NCBI GenBank assembly: GCA_016649585.1
Contig: JAENXH010000029.1
Span: forward strand, 1-11,961
Length of the DNA stretch: 11,961 nucleotides
Reading direction: 5' to 3'
Source of the DNA: Methanosarcinales archaeon
GTDB lineage: Archaea; Halobacteriota; Syntropharchaeia; Alkanophagales; Methanospirareceae
Shown: positions 7,301 through 11,961 of the stretch, one piece after another
Layout of the letters: each line of letters opens with the position of its first letter
How positions within the stretch are numbered: position 1 is the first letter of the stretch
Position numbers and translations under genes: made by a program
Notes under the pieces: model-generated
The model's input: only the letters and a program-made list of their open reading frames with translations
Told to the model about the DNA's origin: nothing
The model's database searches: none

Positions 7301-9225
7301 AGCCACACCCCTCCTATCGATACTAATATAAGAACAATCAATACAACACCGAGAACAATTCTGACGTACTTACTAAGCTCTCCAGTCTGGATAGATCGGA
7401 TACTTTCTGAAACCAGTCCGAATAAACCCGGTACCACCCGCGTATTGTAGAAACCATCTAACCCCCGGTTTACATAGCTGTCGCAGATGCGAGAGAAGAA
7501 GAAACCGATCTTAGGGCAGATGTAATCATTCAGGTATGGGAAATACATCCGGTCGCTGAGGAAAGTGCTGAACTTCTGCATAGAAGGCATCCTCGGTTTA
7601 TATAGTGCAATTCCGAAAGAGGCTAAAGCTGCAATACCCACTGCGATCGAAAGTGGTTCAAATCCTGCGTGTACAAATTCCTTAAGCTCACTCCTCGTGA
7701 ATATAAGACCAAATATGACGAAAAGCATTGAGACCATCATCACGTATCCCGCTTTCATCAATCCTCCACCTTCTAAGTGTACTTCATGCGGCTTCTCACC
7801 CTTTATGAAGTTGGTGCTCATGAATCTTGCAAGGACAGCGGAATAGATAATGGAAGTTGCTAACAGAAGTATTAAGGGCACGATGCTGTATTCAATCGCC
7901 AGGTGTTCCATCACATAATCCATAGCAGATTTCACCCAATAGGCGGTAAGTGGCGGTATTCCAACTAAGAAAGTCGTTGCAATGATAGTAGTAGCAAAAC
8001 CTACCTTCATCTTTTTGCCAAACTCGATATCGCCAACCGAGAATCGGGAATGAGTTGCGTGAATCAAATGACCACTAACAAGGAATAAACTCGCTTTTGC
8101 AAATGCGTGAATAGCTAAATACCAGAAACCAACAAGAACTGCTAAATTCATCCCGTTTACTTCTGCATGGATCCAATAAGAAGCTGCAGTGACACCAAAC
8201 ATCAGACCAAGACTTGACATAGTTGTTGCAGCGAGCAAAACCTTCCTTTCAAGCATCCCCAGAGCTACAAGAGCACCATACAAGCCCGATATCAACCCGA
8301 TGAACAGTGCAATTGTATACGCAGTTTCCAGTCCCGGTACACCCTGCAAAGACCAGGGTTCTATATACCAGGTGATTCGCATGAAAACATAAGCGCCGGC
8401 GGCAACCATTGTTGCACTGTGAAGTAATGCACTAACGGTCGTAGGACCCGTCATCGCGGTCATAAGCCACTCGCTGAACGGAACCTGTGCGGATTTAGTG
8501 AACAATCCAATGAGGAAAAGGAGCAGAATAATTACTGTGCCGGCAAAGCCTACCTGTACAAAAAGGTCCCCCCATTCGATTTGTGAGATGTTCAGGGTAC
8601 CGGCGAAGAACCATATCGCAGCAATCGCAAGGAACATCGGTACGTCACCGAACCTTATGGTTGATATTGCACGCCAGCCTCCCGCGCTTGGAGGCCAGAA
8701 GAAGTCAAGGGGTCCTACCTTCCTGTCCACCGTGCCCACATAAGTGAGATTATCATCATCGCGATGCCAGTGCCCGATCAGTCCCCATGAAGCAACGCCT
8801 AAACCTTCCCAGCCTACGAATAACAAGAATAGGTTATCGCTGTAAACAACCAGAAGCATTGAAGCGGTGAAGAGATTGAAGAAGAACCAGTACCACGGCA
8901 GTCTATAATCTCCTTTCATGTAGTCCAAGCCATAAATAGCGATGAAAAACGCTATTAGCGTGGTTATAACTCCCATGTACTTGCTCAAATAATCCGTGAT
9001 AATTACAAAATCAATCCCAAGTTCAGGTATCCACGGGTAAGAGAACGCTTTATCCGGGAAAGAAAAGAATATATAAAGGCTTACAATCACAGAGAGGAAA
9101 ATCCCGAATACTGAGAGGGGCGGTAATTTATCCGTCCATTCCTTACTCTTATACGCCAAAACAATTGGCACACTGCTGAGGACCGGAGCTAAGAACAGTA
9201 TGAGAAAAAGTATCCACTCATTCAT
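7297..9225 (-). CDS. fqoL: Antiporter-like subunit L (FqoL/NuoL)
   Basis: Distal antiporter-like subunit of 642 residues, close to the NuoL/FpoL norm. The family core is easy to see: VGWEGLGVASWGLIGHW (137-153) with the conserved Glu140, TKSAQVPFSEWL (243-254) with Lys244, TGPTTVSALLHSATMVAAGA (259-278) with His269, HAFAKASLFL (373-382) with Lys377, and AYWVKSAMD with Lys432. The charged ion-path residues thus look intact. Residues about 155-185 form a hydrophilic insert (RDDDNLTYVGTVDRK...FFWPPSAGG) where bacterial NuoL is about 20 residues shorter. The C-terminal 100 residues include the long lateral helix and a last anchoring helix (622-642). The start is ATG 9225 in an ATGA overlap with fqoM, after a near-perfect AGGAGGTG seven bases upstream. 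The end overlaps fqoN. Confidence 0.96.
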   Translation of the reverse strand: MNEWILFLILFLAPVLSSVPIVLAYKSKEWTDKLPPLSVFGIFLSVIVSLYIFFSFPDKAFSYPWIPELGIDFVIITDYLSKYMGVITTLIAFFIAIYGLDYMKGDYRLPWYWFFFNLFTASMLLVVYSDNLFLLFVGWEGLGVASWGLIGHWHRDDDNLTYVGTVDRKVGPLDFFWPPSAGGWRAISTIRFGDVPMFLAIAAIWFFAGTLNISQIEWGDLFVQVGFAGTVIILLLFLIGLFTKSAQVPFSEWLMTAMTGPTTVSALLHSATMVAAGAYVFMRITWYIEPWSLQGVPGLETAYTIALFIGLISGLYGALVALGMLERKVLLAATTMSSLGLMFGVTAASYWIHAEVNGMNLAVLVGFWYLAIHAFAKASLFLVSGHLIHATHSRFSVGDIEFGKKMKVGFATTIIATTFLVGIPPLTAYWVKSAMDYVMEHLAIEYSIVPLILLLATSIIYSAVLARFMSTNFIKGEKPHEVHLEGGGLMKAGYVMMVSMLFVIFGLIFTRSELKEFVHAGFEPLSIAVGIAALASFGIALYKPRMPSMQKFSTFLSDRMYFPYLNDYICPKIGFFFSRICDSYVNRGLDGFYNTRVVPGLFGLVSESIRSIQTGELSKYVRIVLGVVLIVLILVSIGGVWL

Positions 9226-10274
9226 GGTATAACACCTCCTATAATTATCCCGACTCCTTTAGCCAAGGCAGGGGCTACGGGTGGAAATAGGAATATAACA
9301 GAAAGCAAACCGATTATGAACAGCGGAATGTAGAGGTATCCGCTCACGTGCTTCTTCTCACTCTTTAAACTTCTCGGTCTGCCATAAAAGATTCTCCGTA
9401 GCATATAAAAGCCATACCAGACGGAAAGGAGGAACATGAATATCACAGCCAGAATAATTGGTAAACTCCCTGTCCAGCCAAGGAAAGAGGGAGAGTCAGG
9501 TCTGAGGAACGTGTCCACAACACCCCTTAAGATGAAAAACTCGCCGAGCATCCCTATGGTCAATATCCCACCGAGATTCATCCATCCTATTACCGCTGCA
9601 TTCGAAATCTCTGGCATGTGATCATGCAATCCGCCCATATCTTTGAGATCTTTCATACCATATAATGCTATAACACCCCCGGCGGTCATTAAGAGGATGG
9701 ATTTCCCGAAAGAATGCGACAAGAATTGTATGACAAGCCCCATGATACCATAAGAGCCTAAGCAGAGCGCAACCAGCATATAATTCATCTGCGATATTGA
9801 AGAATACCCCAAAAGTCGCTTGTAGTTGGTTTGCCGGAATACGGAGAAGCCAGCATAAATTGCCGAAAATAGCGCATACGCGAGTATAGGAATCCTGTAA
9901 GCCTCAATAAAGCTCGGGTCCACGAGGTATATCCGTAGCAAGATGTAACCCGCAAGACCATCAGACATAATCAAAAGTCCTAAAGGAGGAGTTGGACTCT
10001 GTTCGTAAGTCCATGGCAGCCAGGAGTGGAGACCGATCGCAGGAATTTTTACTATCATGCCGATAAACAGAATTGCCCAGGCAAACATGCTCACCTCTTT
10101 CAATCCACTAAGCGCAAGGGTGCCATTGGTGGAACCTATTAGAAGGAAACTAAACAGTGCAAGGACTCCCGGGATTAGCATCCATATAAAAAATAGAATA
10201 CTGGTCCATCTCCTCTTATCATAACCATATAAGAAGATAAGGAGGAATGCGGAGATAATAGCAATCTCCAGGAA
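9222..10274 (-). CDS. fqoM: Antiporter-like subunit M, C-terminal part after frameshift
   Basis: This is the C-terminal 350 residues of subunit M. The in-frame sequence resumes at the T-run (10273-10277) with FLEIAIISAFLLIF, whose Glu equals the conserved TM5 glutamate (Glu142 in the repaired protein, Glu144 in E. coli NuoM). It continues through GMIVKIPAIGLHSWLP (Lys215, His222), RLLGYSSISQMNYMLV and HSFGKSILLM to the TGA at 9222. The first ATG in this frame (10181, MLIPGVLAL) has no ribosome site and falls within a helix, so a separate small gene is unlikely. The lysine expected in TM8 is missing from IMSDGLAGYILLR. The TGA overlaps the fqoL start. With the N-terminal part the protein would be 489 residues, the normal NuoM/FpoM length. 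Confidence 0.9.
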   Translation of the reverse strand, partial: FLEIAIISAFLLIFLYGYDKRRWTSILFFIWMLIPGVLALFSFLLIGSTNGTLALSGLKEVSMFAWAILFIGMIVKIPAIGLHSWLPWTYEQSPTPPLGLLIMSDGLAGYILLRIYLVDPSFIEAYRIPILAYALFSAIYAGFSVFRQTNYKRLLGYSSISQMNYMLVALCLGSYGIMGLVIQFLSHSFGKSILLMTAGGVIALYGMKDLKDMGGLHDHMPEISNAAVIGWMNLGGILTIGMLGEFFILRGVVDTFLRPDSPSFLGWTGSLPIILAVIFMFLLSVWYGFYMLRRIFYGRPRSLKSEKKHVSGYLYIPLFIIGLLSVIFLFPPVAPALAKGVGIIIGGVIP

Positions 10275-10690
10275 AAAGTGTACACAAATACGAGATTCCC
10301 ACTATAAACGAGCCACAGCATAGAAGTTGCAAAAAGGCAATATAAGAATGCATATTTACGGTATTCCCGGTCCATATCGAGTTTCATCTCTTCTAATCTG
10401 CTTTGCATGTAAGGTAAAGAGAAGAACGCAGCCATTGCAGAAACAGCACAAATAGCAAGCCCAAATGCATTCGACACCGCATCAGAAAACATATAAATCT
10501 CACCCACGGGCGCGGAGAAATACATAATGTGGAATTCTTCGGAAATACCCGCTAAAAGGCGGTGTAAAATATAGAAGAAGGGGATGATAAAGGAGAAGGC
10601 CGCCAAATAAGTGGCTGCTTTTGGTCTCAGGAAGAGGACTATAAATGTTACAATCAGGGGTAGGAGCAAGAAATAGATTATCATACTCAT
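10274..10690 (-). CDS. fqoM: Antiporter-like subunit M, N-terminal part before frameshift
   Basis: This is the N-terminal 139 residues of subunit M, from ATG 10690 to the T5 run at 10273-10277. It has hydrophobic helices TM1-TM4, the MDREYRKYAFLYCLFATSM block and the SGNLVFVYTF segment typical of NuoM just before its Phe-Trp-Glu motif. Read without correction, the frame continues as SWRLLLSPHSSLSS..., which is not family-like, and stops at 10175. One extra T would give VYTF-FLEIAI and join the C-terminal part perfectly. The start ATG overlaps the fqoK TGA (ATGA), with GGGGGTGAT about five bases upstream. Whether the indel is real, a sequencing error or tolerated by slippage cannot be told from this sequence. 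Confidence 0.9.
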
Positions 10691-11013
10691 AGCTCATCAC
10701 CCCCTATGGTGATAGAGCTGGTGTGAATGTCCCTCTTCTGCAGGTCAAGCATGGTAATCGCGCAAATTAAGATCAACAGTTCGCCGCTGCTCGCGAAGAT
10801 CGTGACGAGTGCGATACCAAATGCGGTATTAGTAAGGTGAGCAACAGAGAATAGCGGGATCAAGGCCATAAAGATCGCACCGAACATCATCTCCAGCGAT
10901 ATAAGAAGCCGGATTACATCTTTACTTGAAACCGCTGCAAGGTATCCGATGAGTAAGATTGCAAAAGCCGCGACATAGATTATCGATACACTTATTATAT
11001 CCATCGCAACCAT
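10687..11013 (-). CDS. fqoK: Membrane subunit K (FqoK/NuoK, MnhC-like)
   Basis: Small membrane subunit of 108 residues with three helices (about 7-28, 33-55 and 64-88). Both glutamates regarded as essential in NuoK are present: Glu41 in LLISLEMMFGAIF and Glu78 in FASSGELLILICAI, matching E. coli Glu36 and Glu72. A polar tail of about 20 residues (LDLQKRDIHTSS) ends the protein. The ATG at 11013 follows the fqoJ TGA directly (TGAATG), with GGAGGG nine bases upstream; the next ATG, three codons on, has poorer spacing. Its TGA overlaps the fqoM start. The protein links the heel (A, H, J) to the antiporter subunits. Confidence 0.92.
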   Translation of the reverse strand: MVAMDIISVSIIYVAAFAILLIGYLAAVSSKDVIRLLISLEMMFGAIFMALIPLFSVAHLTNTAFGIALVTIFASSGELLILICAITMLDLQKRDIHTSSITIGGDEL

Positions 11014-11499
11014 TCAGCTTCTCCCTCCTACACTACTCATTTTTAAAACCGATAACAGCAGTAGCACCACGAGCGAAATCAGGAATACAACGAGTAACAT
11101 ATACTCGGTAAGTGGTATGAAATTCATAAGTTCGAATTCAATCGCGCTGGAAGACACCGGTTGTGGATTGAACACAATGTGACTGCAAACGGAGGAGCCT
11201 ATGACAAGAGCGGTTATAAATATCGGCACTGCCCATAACGCTGAAACTTGCCTTTCGGGATCGGATCTATACGTCGCTGCAAGCGCCACCGTTACGATAC
11301 CAATCGCGCCTACAAAGACAAACAGAATCAAAACGAAAACCGGCTGGAGGTTGAAAAAAGCGTAAACGGTCGCCACGAAGACCAGTGTTGCGGCCATATA
11401 CAGAGCTGAATAGAAATTATCCTTGCTTAACAGAACCCCTAAAGCGAATACTACAGCGATGCCTGCAAGGGCGGATAGCAACAACATATCTGCACTCAT
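11014..11499 (-). CDS. fqoJ: Membrane subunit J (FqoJ/NuoJ), first gene of operon
   Basis: Five-helix membrane subunit, 161 residues from ATG 11499. The core SKDNFYSALYMAATLVFVA matches the NuoJ helix 1-2 region, and FVLILFVFVGAIGIVTVAL matches NuoJ helix 3 with its flexible 'GAI' segment. The frame also permits GTG at 11520 (168 residues). I prefer the ATG because neither start has a Shine-Dalgarno sequence and a TATA-like CTTTTTAAG ends 23 bases before the ATG. That is the spacing expected for a leaderless archaeal transcript beginning at or next to this ATG. It heads the operon and has TGA directly abutting the fqoK ATG. Confidence 0.9.
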   Translation of the reverse strand: MSADMLLLSALAGIAVVFALGVLLSKDNFYSALYMAATLVFVATVYAFFNLQPVFVLILFVFVGAIGIVTVALAATYRSDPERQVSALWAVPIFITALVIGSSVCSHIVFNPQPVSSSAIEFELMNFIPLTEYMLLVVFLISLVVLLLLSVLKMSSVGGRS

Positions 11500-11546
11500 G
11501 GAATGAACGTTTCGAATCACTACTTAAAAAGCTTTCGTTTTTTTTT
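11500..11546 (-). promoter_or_regulatory. Promoter of the fqo operon
   Basis: On the minus strand an A9 tract (11538-11546) is followed by CGAAAG (purine-rich, BRE-like), then CTTTTTAAG (11523-11531) as a TATA-like box, then 23 bases to the fqoJ ATG at 11499. No ribosome site precedes fqoJ, although most later genes in the operon have one. This fits a leaderless start at the operon head and SD-led starts inside. The evidence is spacing and composition only. Confidence 0.5.
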
Positions 11547-11560
11547 CGATGCGGTTGATT
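11522..11560 (+). promoter_or_regulatory. Possible divergent promoter for the rightward gene
   Basis: The same AT box reads ACTTAAAAAG on the plus strand (11522-11531) and merges into the palindrome AAAGCTTT (11528-11535). A TATA box here would start transcription near 11,555 and leave an untranslated leader of roughly 110 bases before the ATG at 11668. No better plus-strand TATA-like sequence is visible between 11,550 and 11,667. The T9 run (11538-11546) would lie just upstream of the start and is not a terminator of any gene seen here. Confidence 0.25.
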
Positions 11561-11567
11561 AGCTAAC

Positions 11568-11597
11568 CACAAGATTACACAGATTTCCACAGACAGG
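11568..11597 (+). repeat. Three imperfect 10-bp tandem units
   Basis: CACAAGATTA, CACAGATTTC and CACAGACAGG follow each other without gaps; each begins CACA and continues with (A)GA. The 10-bp period equals about one helical turn, as in some operators. The text also resembles the 'ACCACAGATTACACAGATTTCCACAG' type of intergenic repeat that I recall seeing in many unrelated environmental genomes. It lies in the leader of the rightward gene and upstream of the fqo promoter. Confidence 0.5.
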
Positions 11598-11667
11598 AAT
11601 GTGAAGATGCAAGAAGAAAGAAGTCAGAGAACAGAGGGTGAAGGGAGAAGGGGGGGAGCGGTTGAGC

Positions 11668-11961
11668 ATGAAGGAGGAGCAAGCGATACCAGCGCTTAGA
11701 AGACTGAAGGACAAATGGAAGAAGTTGTACGAGGAAGGGAAAGACAAGGACAAATATGAGCGAAGAGCGTTACTCAGGCAGATGAACCGGATAGAGGGCG
11801 ATATAGCGAAGAAGGATTTGGAGCTTGCAAAGATAGACCTGGGCATTCGGTCCGTGGACAAGATGGATTCGATTCTGTCAAAGGGTAAGGAGATATTCAA
11901 GGGCGAGTTCTGGAACAAAATAGAGGGGACGCTAACATCGGAGAAACTGATGGACATTATG
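11668..11961 (+). CDS. Unknown charged helical protein, 5' part (98 aa, runs off window)
   Basis: The frame is open from ATG 11668 to the window end with no stop, so the C terminus is missing. I do not recognise it. The 98 visible residues are rich in Lys, Glu, Asp and Arg and read as nearly continuous amphipathic helix: ALRRLKDKWKKLYEEG, then RRALLRQMNRIEGDIAKKDL with regular spacing of Leu/Ile/Met suggestive of coiled coil, then SVDKMDSILSKGKEIF. No signal peptide, membrane segment or cysteine is visible, so a cytoplasmic scaffold or coiled-coil protein is likely. GGAG (11655-11658) lies nine bases before the ATG and supports this start; TTG 11662 and GTG 11638 are in-frame alternatives. 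It is transcribed away from the fqo operon. The antisense frame is also open but Ser/Phe-rich and unlike a protein. Confidence 0.65.
   Translation, partial: MKEEQAIPALRRLKDKWKKLYEEGKDKDKYERRALLRQMNRIEGDIAKKDLELAKIDLGIRSVDKMDSILSKGKEIFKGEFWNKIEGTLTSEKLMDIM

Noticed and set aside
9222..10181. Separate small gene starting at the ATG at 10181
   Set aside because: No ribosome site, the start is within a membrane helix, and the same frame encodes NuoM sequence upstream to the T-run.
10175..10273. Tail SWRLLLSPHSSLSS... of the fqoM N-terminal frame
   Set aside because: It is the out-of-frame continuation after the T5 indel; the -1 frame gives the conserved NuoM sequence.
11607..11699. 31-codon plus-strand ORF in the leader of the rightward gene
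   Set aside because: Arg/Gly/Glu-rich from purine-rich DNA, no ribosome site, overlaps the likely real start.
11559..11957. Minus-strand open frame of 132 residues opposite the rightward gene
   Set aside because: It is Ser/Phe/Leu-rich low-complexity antisense of a Lys/Glu-rich gene, has no ribosome site, and the plus-strand frame has a good start and a protein-like composition.
1..11961. tRNA, rRNA, CRISPR array, insertion sequence or prophage parts
   Set aside because: None seen: no clover-leaf-like sequence, no regularly spaced repeats beyond the 30-bp block at 11568, no transposase or terminal inverted repeats. The window is a respiratory operon with short flanks.

Overview
The window is almost entirely one minus-strand operon for an archaeal, complex I-like F420H2 dehydrogenase of the Fpo/Fqo family. 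Transcription starts near 11,500 and runs down to 300. In transcription order the subunits are J, K, M, L, N, A, a B-C-D fusion, H, I and F, named after the NuoA-N homologues plus the F420H2-oxidising subunit F. There is no NuoE/F/G (NADH module) gene. Subunit F, with an FrhB-type fold and two ferredoxin motifs, ends the operon and is the electron entry module.

The order J-K-M-L-N-A-B/C-D-H-I-F, with F inside the operon, matches what I recall of the Archaeoglobus F420H2:quinone oxidoreductase (fqo) cluster. In Methanosarcina, fpoA-O starts with A and fpoF lies elsewhere. I therefore use fqo symbols. The likely host is an F420-using, probably quinone-using archaeon: an anaerobic methane or alkane oxidiser of the ANME-1/Syntrophoarchaeia type, or an Archaeoglobus relative. 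The Shine-Dalgarno sequences (AGGAGGTG, GAGGTGA), TATA-like boxes and tight ATGA gene coupling fit an archaeon. The host assignment is inference from gene order and family, not from a marker gene.

Layout: 1-310 (+) is the end of an unrelated operon, with a possible gene tail stopping at 41 and a 90-residue unknown protein at 38-310 that overlaps the end of fqoF by 11 bp. 300-1352 is fqoF, 1356-2090 fqoI with four [4Fe-4S] motifs, 2087-3256 fqoH, 3275-5605 the fqoBCD fusion, 5658-6014 fqoA, 6038-7300 fqoN, 7297-9225 fqoL, 9222-10690 fqoM (broken by a one-base frameshift at 10273-10277), 10687-11013 fqoK and 11014-11499 fqoJ. 11500-11667 is a divergent promoter region with a shared TATA-like box and a three-unit 10-bp repeat. 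11668-11961 (+) is the start of an unknown, highly charged, helical protein that runs off the window.

How it works (family knowledge): FqoF takes a hydride from reduced F420 and passes electrons through its own clusters and those of FqoI to cluster N2 in the B domain, then to a quinone at the B/D interface. H, A, J, K, N, M and L are the membrane arm that couples this to ion translocation. Noteworthy points are the triple B-C-D fusion, the doubled ferredoxin in FqoI, the frameshift in fqoM, an N-terminal extension of FqoH, and by-eye replacement of several residues that are conserved in the proton or quinone path of bacterial complex I (in N, M, A and D).
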